This document shows positions 43,502 through 51,154 of a stretch of DNA of 64,000 nucleotides, piece by piece. Below the pieces are notes generated by a model, which saw nothing but the letters and a program-made list of their open reading frames with translations, was not told where the DNA came from and made no database searches. Location of the stretch: the IMG/VR virus record IMGVR_UViG_3300028581_000011, positions 121,249 to 185,248 of that record; one strand, given 5' to 3'. Origin of the DNA: a virus. The translations under genes and the position numbers were made by a program. Position 1 is the first letter of the stretch. Every line of letters starts with the position of its first letter.

Positions 43502-43831
43502 CTAATTGCCCAGTGCACCCAGGCCACCGCCCAGAAGTGCGCCTGCAGCTGCGCCATAAGCAGAGCCATAGCTGGGGTTCTCAATGAACGGTTCAGCGTA
43601 ATCGCCTAGGCCGTGCTTAGCTGCCAACATGGCCAACCACGGGGCAGCCAAATAGCCTGCTGTGCCGCCTATGAGACCGCCTTTAGCAGTACGACGAATC
43701 TTTCGATTCTTTCGTCTCTTCTCGTCAGTATCAGACAACGAAGCAATGGCTTCTTGGATGTCGAAGGCCCGCTTGACGGTGCCCGAGGCTGCACGCTGAC
43801 CGAGTTCGGCGGCTGTCATAAGAATACTCAC
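43502..43831 (-). CDS. Glycine-zipper small membrane protein
   Basis: A 109-residue protein. An N-terminal soluble helix (about 1-40), a basic patch (KRRKNRKIRR), then glycine-rich hydrophobic segments (GGLIGGTAGYLAAPWLAMLAA and YGAAAGALLGGGLGALG). It shares the zipper plan of the larger proteins at 3602, 24869 and 26780. The start may instead be ATG at 43819. A terminator follows. Confidence 0.65.
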   Translation of the reverse strand: MSILMTAAELGQRAASGTVKRAFDIQEAIASLSDTDEKRRKNRKIRRTAKGGLIGGTAGYLAAPWLAMLAAKHGLGDYAEPFIENPSYGSAYGAAAGALLGGGLGALGN

Positions 43832-43881
43832 TGAGGTTCTACATCCATCTTAGACGGCTATAGGCCGCCGGTCCATACAGG

Positions 43882-44133
43882 TCAATCAAGACCAGATTCT
43901 TCAGCAAGCCACGGGGGTAGCTTTAGCCCCAGCACAAGCTCGCCCTCTCGAATATCGGTGGCCTCCGTGTCGCCACCATTCTTGTAGCAAATGCCCCTAA
44001 GTTGACTTTTCGGCAACCACGTAAGGTGGTCGGACTCATTGAGCGGATAATTGTCGCTTAGCCCTATAGCCTTGTCTGTCTGACGTGCCAGATAGACTCT
44101 GACTTGCACCCAGGTAAAATTGGCCTTAGCCAC
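43882..44133 (-). CDS. Small protein with a WLPKSQ motif
   Basis: An 83-residue protein from a GTG at 44133 with GAGG upstream; an earlier in-frame GTG at 44142 is less well placed. The segment YLARQTDKAIGL followed by TWLPKSQL matches a small protein type I have seen in phages, with no known function. A palindrome copy lies upstream at 44154-44169. Confidence 0.55.
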   Translation of the reverse strand: MAKANFTWVQVRVYLARQTDKAIGLSDNYPLNESDHLTWLPKSQLRGICYKNGGDTEATDIREGELVLGLKLPPWLAEESGLD

Positions 44134-44153
44134 AGTGAACACCTCGTTGAATT

Positions 44154-44169
44154 TAATTAGCGCTAATTA
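44154..44169. repeat. Palindrome copy 3 (TAATTAGCGCTAATTA)
   Basis: Perfect 16-bp copy between the tRNA-Met terminator and the gene at 43882-44133, about 20 bases upstream of its GTG. Here a ribosome site lies between palindrome and start, unlike copies 1 and 4. Confidence 0.9.
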
Positions 44170-44180
44170 CGTTCGCCAAC

Positions 44181-44225
44181 AAAAATGACCATGACAGGTG
44201 CTCCGTCCTTGGCCCGTCATGGTCA
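44181..44225 (-). terminator. Strong terminator after tRNA-Met
   Basis: A 13-bp stem (TGACCATGACGGG with CCTGTCATGGTCA, one G-T pair) is followed on the minus strand by TTTTT. It ends the tRNA-containing transcript. Confidence 0.9.
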
Positions 44226-44259
44226 ACGTATCCGTACTATTTGGCAGGTCGGCTGCAGG

Positions 44260-44332
44260 TGGCCGTGACCGGACTTGAACCGATAACCTTGAGATTATGA
44301 ATCTCACGAGCTGCCAATTGCTCCACACGGCG
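44260..44332 (-). tRNA. tRNA-Met (anticodon CAT)
   Basis: 73 bases form a full cloverleaf. D stem GAGC/GCTC, anticodon stem TGAGA/TCTCA with loop TTCATAA, T arm ATCGG-TTCAAGT-CCGGT, acceptor GCCGTG pairing with CACGGC. The first pair is a C:C mismatch, as at position 1 of initiator tRNAs (usually C:A), but the three G:C pairs of the initiator anticodon stem are absent, so it is more likely an elongator Met or an Ile2 (lysidine) tRNA. The CCA end is not encoded in full (CCT). Confidence 0.9.
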
Positions 44333-44335
44333 ACA

Positions 44336-44617
44336 TCAGGTCCTGTCTATCTTACGATATACAGGGCCCGTATCCTGTTTATACACGTTGCAACGATGAT
44401 TCTGCAAGCGCTGCAGCGCCTCATCACGCGACTTCTCGTCGACATACCACTTGTGCAGTCGCCACTTACGAAGCTGCACAAAACAGCTAGCCGGATTGCA
44501 GACCTCTATGCCGAATGGCTTTAGGCCACTCTTGGCTGCCTTCTTACGCCAGGTCCTGTCATCGTACGTATCAATTGCCTTGCCATCGGCTCGGTGATAG
44601 GGACGACTACGTGCCAT
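44336..44617 (-). CDS. Small basic protein between the tRNA genes
   Basis: A 93-residue, Lys/Arg/Trp-rich protein (for example LRKWRLHKWYVDEKSRDEALQRLQNH) that ends four bases before the tRNA-Met. No family recognised. RNA or DNA binding is possible from charge. Confidence 0.6.
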   Translation of the reverse strand: MARSRPYHRADGKAIDTYDDRTWRKKAAKSGLKPFGIEVCNPASCFVQLRKWRLHKWYVDEKSRDEALQRLQNHRCNVYKQDTGPVYRKIDRT

Positions 44618-44648
44618 AGCAGCTCTCCAATGGACTATGAAAAGCCAG

Positions 44649-44719
44649 TACTCTGCACGGGTTCGAACCCGTATGTTCGGCGTTACAGGCCGATGTCCTG
44701 CCTATTGAACGAGCAGAGT
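44649..44719 (-). tRNA. tRNA-Tyr (anticodon GTA)
   Basis: Acceptor ACTCTGC/GCAGAGT, D stem GTTC/GGAC, anticodon stem TCGGC/GCCGA with loop CTGTAAC (GTA). The T arm ACGGG-TTCGAA-CCCGT has a six-base loop instead of seven and the variable loop is four bases (class I), unlike bacterial tRNA-Tyr which has a long variable arm. The 3' CCA is not encoded. It may be a degenerate or unusual tRNA. Confidence 0.75.
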
Positions 44720-44755
44720 TACCATGCGTTACGTTCAGAACACGAACACAGGAGA

Positions 44756-44944
44756 TTACACGACGCGATTGATTCGGTGCTGGAAGGTGATCGTGGCACC
44801 CTGCACCGTGGGACCGCCTTCGCAGGCGGCGATGTCGAACGTGACCTGTGCCCCGTTGCCGTTGAGCACTTCCTTGCCTGCGTGATCAGCGGCCAGCTTC
44901 ACGAGCGCCGTCTTGATGTCCGCAGCGTCCAACGTCACCACCAC
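44756..44944 (-). CDS. Small beta-rich protein with high G+C codon use
   Basis: About 62 residues from a GTG at 44944 with AAGG near it; the frame is open to 44989 but no better start is seen. Codons end mostly in G or C, like the Ubl gene at 57584 and the capsid-like gene at 1-275. The sequence (VTLDAADIKTALVKLAADHAG and ATITFQHRINRVV) suggests an alternating alpha/beta fold. Unknown function; possibly highly expressed. Confidence 0.55.
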   Translation of the reverse strand: MVVTLDAADIKTALVKLAADHAGKEVLNGNGAQVTFDIAACEGGPTVQGATITFQHRINRVV

Positions 44945-45007
44945 CGTTGCCTTAGCCCTAGTAAACACTCCTTGAAAAAGATGAAACAACGGAAACGGGA
45001 AAACACA

Positions 45008-46318
45008 TCAATCCAACGTTTGGATCTTATCGCCGGTCCAACGCAGATCATTAACTTCGTGCTCTTCAGCCGTCGGACCTCGACCGAATACGACACACGG
45101 AACACCCAGCCTGTCTGCAATCAATTTAGGCAAGTCGCTAACATGGACGACTGCCAGGTGTGGTTCTTGCATAGCTACTTCCTCGCACAACGCCGACAAC
45201 CGTACGAGGTTACCATCACGATGTAGATGAACCTTACCCGGCTGTCTGTACTGGTAGCACACCGACGTGGTATCAGTACGAAATTGATCCAGGCAATTGA
45301 CGGCGACACCGTGCAACTGTCCGTCGAGAATCCATTTGGAGTAACGTAGCAGTGGCAAGTCCAGCCAGCCGCAACGTAACTTACCTTGCCACGGATTCTC
45401 GACATTGCAAGGATCACTCATGCTGTCACTAAGCTCTGCACTGTAAGATGGCAAAGGCCCATCGCCGTGTCGGGTTGTGTAACATCTTGTCACACCGATT
45501 ACAGAATATAGCGTGCCAGGCTTCATTGCTATCATCGAAAGTGCCCTGGCAGGCGTAACGTCCGACCACGTCGTATGCGGATGAAAGCCATAACGCTCAT
45601 CCAGCAACAGTCCCTGAGAACCCTCGAATATGACGGTGCTACAATTTGGAAGACCGGGCTGTTGTCTTAGCTTGCATGCTATCGGCCACAGACGATGCAA
45701 TACGGCATCGGCAGGTTCATCCAATTGCTCACGCCATTCCCGCACAGGCGTCGGAAGACTTCCGGTTGCGGGCAGCACCTGCCTGGCCAACTCCAGACAT
45801 CTGAGTCGTATGCCTTCAATTGACGTCAACAGCCAGTCTCGATTTTTCGGCCGATCAAACTGTGTCAGACACAGTTTAAGACCGTCGAGCTCAAGTCTTC
45901 TGGCTTCGCCGACGCCCATCCCACATGATCCGTGACGGACTGCTCGTCGTGATTCGATAATTCGATTCAGCGACCTGTGGTATGGCAGTATGATGCCACA
46001 ATTCGGGTCGACAGACAGCATGCTGAACGGGTCTGCGATTTTGAGGGATTCGAGATGCCTAGCCTCCTCCTGCATAGCGCCCAGGTCCAGCCACATGCCG
46101 CTAGCCAGGTGCGTGTGGATGCCGTCCAACGTGCACGAACCAAACTGTGAGAAGACATGTGAGCTACCGTCGCTGAGTTGTACTCGATGCCCTGCCTGAG
46201 GACCACCGCTGAAGCGCACAACAAGATCAGCTCCGATCCTACGGCCTATCGACTGAGTGACAACGCCTTTTCCCTCATCACCAAAGCCCAGGCCAATAAC
46301 GACTACAGCACGCAACAT
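45008..46318 (-). CDS. Adenylosuccinate synthetase (PurA-like)
   Basis: A 436-residue protein. The ATG at 46318 has AAGGA eight bases upstream; the frame extends upstream into a terminator hairpin, so a longer start is unlikely. GFGDEGKG is the P-loop with the catalytic Asp of PurA retained, and GGPQAGH is the GGxNAGH-like segment with its catalytic His. The IMP loop is different (HGSCGMGVGEARR instead of TTGRGIGPAYE). It would convert IMP and Asp to adenylosuccinate in purine synthesis, or a related substrate. Phage PurZ enzymes for dZ-DNA are said to lack this Asp; here it is kept, so ordinary PurA chemistry is more likely. Confidence 0.8.
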   Translation of the reverse strand: MLRAVVVIGLGFGDEGKGVVTQSIGRRIGADLVVRFSGGPQAGHRVQLSDGSSHVFSQFGSCTLDGIHTHLASGMWLDLGAMQEEARHLESLKIADPFSMLSVDPNCGIILPYHRSLNRIIESRRAVRHGSCGMGVGEARRLELDGLKLCLTQFDRPKNRDWLLTSIEGIRLRCLELARQVLPATGSLPTPVREWREQLDEPADAVLHRLWPIACKLRQQPGLPNCSTVIFEGSQGLLLDERYGFHPHTTWSDVTPARALSMIAMKPGTLYSVIGVTRCYTTRHGDGPLPSYSAELSDSMSDPCNVENPWQGKLRCGWLDLPLLRYSKWILDGQLHGVAVNCLDQFRTDTTSVCYQYRQPGKVHLHRDGNLVRLSALCEEVAMQEPHLAVVHVSDLPKLIADRLGVPCVVFGRGPTAEEHEVNDLRWTGDKIQTLD

Positions 46319-46340
46319 AATGTTATCCTTGTTAAGGCGC

Positions 46341-46385
46341 ATAGAAGAAACGAGCTGGTCCGCCCTGCGTAGAACGGACCAGCTC
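46341..46385 (-). terminator. Hairpin terminator
   Basis: An 11-bp perfect stem (GAGCTGGTCCG / CGGACCAGCTC at 46352-46362 and 46375-46385), 12-base loop, then GTTTCTTCT on the minus strand. It lies after the gene at 46407-47738. Confidence 0.75.
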
Positions 46386-46406
46386 ATATTACGACAGACT
46401 GCCTAT

Positions 46407-47738
46407 CTACACCGGTGGCGTTGCCACAGCGTACAGCTGCTGTAGCGACAAACCAGGATACGCCGACGGGAACGACGGCGGATCAATCAGATGCGTATGA
46501 CCAGGCAGCGTCAAAGCGTGTGGCGGCGGCGGTTCCTGACCATAGTAGTTCAGGTACATGACCCTGTGCACGTGCGACAGGAACAATTTGCCAACCCACC
46601 GCATGGCTCGGCGGTTGATATGTCCCAGAGGCAACATGCACGGCCCGCAACCGGGCGTACCAACCTCCAACGTAGGTTCGGTTATGCCGCTAGCCACGTC
46701 AGCACGGTACTTAGCGGCAGCCTCCAAGCTGACGCATCCCGTGTACCACTTGTAGGCGTCCGTGCTCACACCATAATCCTTATCACGCAGCTGTTTGGCA
46801 GCTTCAGCTACGTACCTTCCGGCAAGGTTGTTCGCCCACTCGTATTCCTTACGAGAGTAGTAGAACTTGCCGTAGAAGTCCGAATCCCGATGCGCGTTCT
46901 TGATGAAGCTCGGGACAGCCTTGCCGAGGACCAGCGTCTTGGCAAAGAGGCTGTAGGGCCTCAACGAAAAGACGCTGATGAGGTGCTCCTTCGTCAGCTT
47001 CTTCGGATACTTTCCGCCGCGCTGCCAGGCGATCAATCGACGGATGTTCTCTTCCTTGCGATTGGTTTGCCTGCACAGCTCAGTGAGCACCGCATCCTTA
47101 TCGCCGCCGACAGCCTCGATAACGTTGGTCACAAGCTTAGTGGCTTTGACCTTACCGAGATGAACGACATTCGGATTGCAACCGGCAAATGTGTAGAAGT
47201 TTCCACACGTCGGCGCACATCGAACATCGAACGTAGCCAAGGTTCCGGCAGCGATCTTGGGGCCGATTCCGGTCCAGCTCATGAGACAACGACTGACAGT
47301 GTACTGCTTGGCGAACTCATGCAGCACATGTGTCAGGTCGTTCTCCATTCGCTTCAAGTTGTCGTGGTACCACGAGTGTGGTGCCGACGGCCGATCAGTC
47401 TTCTTGTACTGATTGATCTGATGGCCGATGCCAACGCGCATCTTCTGGTGGCCGTAAAGCCAGCGAACCAGACTCTGCGCCTGAAAGTGAGGCAGCAGTC
47501 GTCCAAAAGATCGCATCTGCTTGGACAACTTTTGCATCAGCTCGACATCGGCCGACATCTCGTCTTCAACGAAGAACTGTGTCGGATCTTCCGCCGCCAG
47601 TGCGTCGTTGACCGGCGGAACAGGCTCAGCTGCTTTTTCGACGGAAGCGTTCACAGCGGATTGCAAGGCCTCAGAGATGGTGTCGGTCTCTACCAACTTG
47701 GCCGGAATGACTTTTTGCATTTTCGCTTTGCGTGCCAT
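46407..47738 (-). CDS. IS110/IS116-like helix-hairpin-helix protein (not a transposon)
   Basis: A 443-residue protein. CLMSWTGIGPKIAAGTLATFDV followed by FYTFAGCNP matches the C-terminal helix-hairpin-helix (PF02371) domain of IS110-family transposases. LGHINRRAMRWVGKLFLSHVHRVMY is a block seen in related free-standing proteins. The N-terminal RuvC/DEDD nuclease part of IS110 is not apparent and no element ends are seen, so it is not an insertion sequence. It could bind branched DNA. A long helical N-terminus (about 1-150) precedes. Confidence 0.6.
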   Translation of the reverse strand: MARKAKMQKVIPAKLVETDTISEALQSAVNASVEKAAEPVPPVNDALAAEDPTQFFVEDEMSADVELMQKLSKQMRSFGRLLPHFQAQSLVRWLYGHQKMRVGIGHQINQYKKTDRPSAPHSWYHDNLKRMENDLTHVLHEFAKQYTVSRCLMSWTGIGPKIAAGTLATFDVRCAPTCGNFYTFAGCNPNVVHLGKVKATKLVTNVIEAVGGDKDAVLTELCRQTNRKEENIRRLIAWQRGGKYPKKLTKEHLISVFSLRPYSLFAKTLVLGKAVPSFIKNAHRDSDFYGKFYYSRKEYEWANNLAGRYVAEAAKQLRDKDYGVSTDAYKWYTGCVSLEAAAKYRADVASGITEPTLEVGTPGCGPCMLPLGHINRRAMRWVGKLFLSHVHRVMYLNYYGQEPPPPHALTLPGHTHLIDPPSFPSAYPGLSLQQLYAVATPPV

Positions 47739-47777
47739 GATGTTGTCTGTCCTTTGGTTTTGGCTTCCTAGTTGATG

Positions 47778-48791
47778 CTACAAACGCACAACACCTGAGC
47801 CGCCCAAGTTGGCGACCGGTAGACCTACTGCAGTGCCGGTGACAGGTCGACTGACCGGTACTAGTGCTTTCGATACGCCTTGTGCACGATTCTGTGTCAA
47901 TCCACTGTCAGCCAGGTAGTCCACGACGGACGACGTATCGAGCTGACCTTCGGCGACACTGATCTGCATGGCAATGACTTCCGACACGTTCTGTACATCT
48001 TCAAGACGGATCACTTGCTCACCTAGCAAGGCCCGCCAACGGTTCTCCAACCACGCCTCACGATAGTAGCTGGTGAGGTTTGGAATGATGAACCACACGT
48101 CGTACTGCTTCTTGGCCTCAGCGACAATCTCTTCGACAGAGATGTTGGCCTCCAGCGTTTCGCCCATAACCTCTTGCACGACACGACGATCAACCTCGGG
48201 CCAAGGCATTTCGTCGCCAATCAGGAACATGTAGCCGCGCTTGTCGCGCTTCTCAAAGCAGTCGATGGAGGTGTGACGGGCCATGAAGTACAACGCAAGT
48301 TCGTAGTCCTCCATGCGTTGTCCCCAACCGCCACCTTCCAACCAGATGTTGGTGAGGTCGCCTTCCATCTCGACGCCCGACTCGAACTGACCAACCTGCA
48401 GTGGTGCCTTGTCACCGCCGAACATGTTGGGATCGATACTGCTGTGGATGTCACCGATAGCGCCGAACATCACTTGCGGGTGAGGTACAAAGCCCTTGCG
48501 CATGAGCAGGCCCATCAGCGATGGCAGGCTCTTTTGCAACAGACTGGGCACAGTTCCCATGGAACCGGTGACGTCGAAGAAGACCGAGATAGCCAGAGAC
48601 TCGGGATGCGCAACCGAGTCCCTCGACTCGCGAAGGTTGACGCCTCGCGGGTCCAAGTTCTGATGCACCTTCTGCAAGCTTGGCGGGGCCGACTGCATCA
48701 CAGCCGAATACGCAAATGTCGGCTGGCCGGTAGCCTTACGGGTTGCTTGCACATTGGCGTAGTGCATATCACTCCAGTTTGAGCCACCCAT
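47778..48791 (-). CDS. VWA-domain protein
   Basis: A 337-residue protein. FFDVTGSMG at residues 71-79 is the MIDAS metal site (D-x-T/S-x-S) of a von Willebrand A domain, with LVLPLSEF-like and FLIGDEMPW segments later as the other metal and core strands. AGGAG precedes ATG. It is next to RyR and J-domain/pseudokinase genes. VWA domains bind partners; here they may assemble a stress-type complex. The substrate is unknown. Confidence 0.8.
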   Translation of the reverse strand: MGGSNWSDMHYANVQATRKATGQPTFAYSAVMQSAPPSLQKVHQNLDPRGVNLRESRDSVAHPESLAISVFFDVTGSMGTVPSLLQKSLPSLMGLLMRKGFVPHPQVMFGAIGDIHSSIDPNMFGGDKAPLQVGQFESGVEMEGDLTNIWLEGGGWGQRMEDYELALYFMARHTSIDCFEKRDKRGYMFLIGDEMPWPEVDRRVVQEVMGETLEANISVEEIVAEAKKQYDVWFIIPNLTSYYREAWLENRWRALLGEQVIRLEDVQNVSEVIAMQISVAEGQLDTSSVVDYLADSGLTQNRAQGVSKALVPVSRPVTGTAVGLPVANLGGSGVVRL

Positions 48792-48848
48792 TGTATAACT
48801 CCTGTGTTGCGGATAGTAGAAACAACCGACGTGCAGCTACAAACGCCA

Positions 48849-49211
48849 CTAGAGCACGAGCATGGCCCGAACGATAGCGCCGAACAGGATGTCCTTGCGA
48901 CGCTGCTCCACAGGCAGTTCTTCGTACGGCATCATGCACGGATGCGTCTTCTTCTCGCTGTCCTTCACTGTACCGTGAACCCAGCCATCGGCTGTCTTAA
49001 ATGCCAGCCACGATTCGTGAGCGGCGCTGGGGGGCGCGGCAGGATTGTTGATGATGAACGACACGCCGTTCACAGCACTCTGCTGAATATTGGCCGGAGC
49101 CTCATCCCACGAAACTTGGCTGTTATCGCCAAGCGTGTGGCAGTAGGCGCGATTGGCCTCGTGGCAGATCCTGGCAATAGCCGCAACCGGAACACCTTCA
49201 ATACGACCCAT
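48849..49211 (-). CDS. RyR-domain protein
   Basis: A 120-residue protein that is almost entirely one RyR domain: IARICHEANRAYCHTLGD, APPSAAHESWLAFKTADGW, VKDSEKKTHPCMMPYEEL and LPVEQRRKDILFGAIVRAM align with the family. RyR domains outside animals are thought to be ligand or nucleotide sensors. AGGAG precedes ATG. Confidence 0.85.
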   Translation of the reverse strand: MGRIEGVPVAAIARICHEANRAYCHTLGDNSQVSWDEAPANIQQSAVNGVSFIINNPAAPPSAAHESWLAFKTADGWVHGTVKDSEKKTHPCMMPYEELPVEQRRKDILFGAIVRAMLVL

Positions 49212-49245
49212 AACTCACTCTCCTGTAGAAAAGGGAAACGAAAAT

Positions 49246-49587
49246 TCACACAGAGCCGCCAACTACCTCATCTGCAATATTCCTTCTCGATCTAGTCTGT
49301 CTGGCAGTTACAACACGACAAATCACACCGTCTGTCAGTGAGTTAGCCAATATGTGTCTATGGCCGTCCAATAGCCGTAGACCTTGTTCCGTTATGACTC
49401 GTAGATGCGCCGTGAGATCGGGTAGGTTATCAAACATCCTGCAAGTCGGAGTCCTACGCACGAATACATCGTAGCCATCGCGCACAACCATAGCACCCTT
49501 AGGTGTTAGTTTTCCTTGCTCATAACGTTTTATGATTGGTGGGCGTATTAGACTTCTCTGTTCGACAACCCATATTGAAGAGCTCAT
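49246..49587 (-). CDS. Small basic protein, unknown function
   Basis: A 113-residue protein with GGAG before its ATG. Mixed alpha/beta with Arg-rich end (VVTARQTRSRRNIADEV). It lies between RyR and J-domain/pseudokinase genes. Not recognised. Confidence 0.55.
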   Translation of the reverse strand: MSSSIWVVEQRSLIRPPIIKRYEQGKLTPKGAMVVRDGYDVFVRRTPTCRMFDNLPDLTAHLRVITEQGLRLLDGHRHILANSLTDGVICRVVTARQTRSRRNIADEVVGGSV

Positions 49588-49590
49588 GGC

Positions 49591-50628
49591 TTACATCTCC
49601 AACGCCAGATACTTTTTGGGCCCGAACACAGATTCGAGCACTGTGTAGTACTCGTCACATAAGGCCCAGGCTGATTGAGGACGCATGGCTGGTTGAGTGA
49701 ACAGGCAGCTCATCCAGAATCTGATAAGCGTCGGCGGCACCTGAGATCCAAAAGATATCGGTGGCTTACCGTCCCAGCCCGATAACCAAGCAATGGTGGC
49801 GATGGCTAGATATATGTCTAGCGCCGGACTCGCAGGCTGAGCCAGAGATAACTCTGGCAACGGATACCAGGGTTTGAAGGCAGCAGGCACAGTGACTAGA
49901 GGCTTACCTATAGACACCGAATGCGTCCAACCCAGCAAGATAGCGCCATGATTCTCTGCATGGAACATGATGTGCGGCGGCAATACAGCGCCGTGTGCCA
50001 AGCCCTGTTTGTGCACATAGCCTAACCCCTGCAATAGACGACCACACATCCAAGCCAAATGTCTGGCGTCAAGCACAGGGTGTTTGTCCTTGATAGCCGC
50101 TGCCGAATAGAATCCGTCGCGAGCTTTGAAGACACTGACGCGACGCTGCACATTGTTATCGTCCTTGATGAGAAAATCGGCCACCGGCTGCGGAAAGCAC
50201 TGCAGATAGAAGCCAGATGCGTTCTCAGCCAGCAAGGACTTAATGGTCTGCATCTCCTGCTGCAGCATGTCGTTGCCGTCCTTTGTCACCGACATTTTGA
50301 CGACAACAGGAATGGTGCTGCCGTCTGCCTGCGAGCAATCTGCTGCATACACGTCAGAAACATCACCACGCCCGAGTCTTGTCTTCAACGTGTAGGTAGC
50401 GCCTTTGGCGCGAAGGACTGGTTCTGGTTCACCGGCACTCAGTTGTTGCCAGTATGCTTGCAGTATCGTAAAGATACGTGTTGCATATTCCTTATCCTGC
50501 TCTTCCTGAAACCGGTCAGGATGGCAAAGCAGGCTGAATTCGCGATAGGTCTTATCTGGTTGATCACCAAATAAGACCTTGGCGCTAACAGCGCTGTTCA
50601 GTAGTGCCTCTAGTTCTAATATTGTCAT
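49591..50628 (-). CDS. J-domain fused to a pseudokinase-like protein
   Basis: A 345-residue protein. Residues about 1-65 are a J domain with YREFSLLCHPDRF, including the His-Pro-Asp of the DnaK-binding loop. Residues about 75-330 follow a protein kinase fold: LGRGDVSDVYAADC (glycine loop) and VVVKMS (the Lys). The catalytic HRD is HGAVLPPHIM and the DFG position reads LGWTHS, so it is a pseudokinase. It may bring DnaK to a target or bind ATP without catalysis. It lies next to RyR and VWA genes. Confidence 0.7.
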   Translation of the reverse strand: MTILELEALLNSAVSAKVLFGDQPDKTYREFSLLCHPDRFQEEQDKEYATRIFTILQAYWQQLSAGEPEPVLRAKGATYTLKTRLGRGDVSDVYAADCSQADGSTIPVVVKMSVTKDGNDMLQQEMQTIKSLLAENASGFYLQCFPQPVADFLIKDDNNVQRRVSVFKARDGFYSAAAIKDKHPVLDARHLAWMCGRLLQGLGYVHKQGLAHGAVLPPHIMFHAENHGAILLGWTHSVSIGKPLVTVPAAFKPWYPLPELSLAQPASPALDIYLAIATIAWLSGWDGKPPISFGSQVPPTLIRFWMSCLFTQPAMRPQSAWALCDEYYTVLESVFGPKKYLALEM

Positions 50629-50635
50629 TCCTTGC

Positions 50636-51154
50636 TCAATTGGCAGAAAAGGGTTGGACTGATTTAACGGAAAAGCTTGTGTTGTCGTCTAGGCCAGCGC
50701 ACAGCAGCTTGCCAAACGCATTAGCCAGTTCTGTACCCTGGACATGGCCGGTGCCACAGATGAAGACACCGTAGGGTCTGTTACGGAAATTAGCTTCGAT
50801 ATCGACTGGCTCTGTTGTGGCTTCGGACAACATCATCGATACCTTGTCCATTGGGCAACGCTCTCTGTTCAAAACCACCAACAGAGCGAGAGGCGGGTTC
50901 AATTCTACGTCCAGCTGTTCTTGCGACAGGCGAATAACCTGCATGAATGGACGACCTGCCTCGTCGTACAAGTCTGTGTCATCAGGGAACAACTCAGACT
51001 CGACCTCAATCATCTTGCGCACAGCCTTGACGTTATGCAAAAGCATACAGTACAAGGTCTGGTCACATACGAGTTGCAAAACATGCTCCCGCAAGACATC
51101 AATGTCGTTACAGGAGACGCAACGAACAACACCACTGAGTTCGAACCAGCGCAT
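50636..51154 (-). CDS. Protein of unknown function
   Basis: A 172-residue protein, mostly helical with acidic middle (EVESELFPDDTDLYDEAG) and a beta C-terminus. It overlaps the RmlA start. No domain recognised. Confidence 0.55.
   Translation of the reverse strand: MRWFELSGVVRCVSCNDIDVLREHVLQLVCDQTLYCMLLHNVKAVRKMIEVESELFPDDTDLYDEAGRPFMQVIRLSQEQLDVELNPPLALLVVLNRERCPMDKVSMMLSEATTEPVDIEANFRNRPYGVFICGTGHVQGTELANAFGKLLCAGLDDNTSFSVKSVQPFSAN

Noticed and set aside
45008-46318. PurZ of a dZ-DNA phage
   Set aside because: The Asp of GDEGKG is kept and no MazZ, DatZ or DpoZ-type gene is visible in the window.
46319-46387. Longer start of the PurA-like gene
   Set aside because: It would begin in a terminator hairpin, and the ATG at 46318 has a good ribosome site next to the conserved N-terminus.
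46407-47738. An IS110-family insertion sequence
   Set aside because: Only the C-terminal HhH-type domain is seen; no nuclease domain, ends or target duplications.
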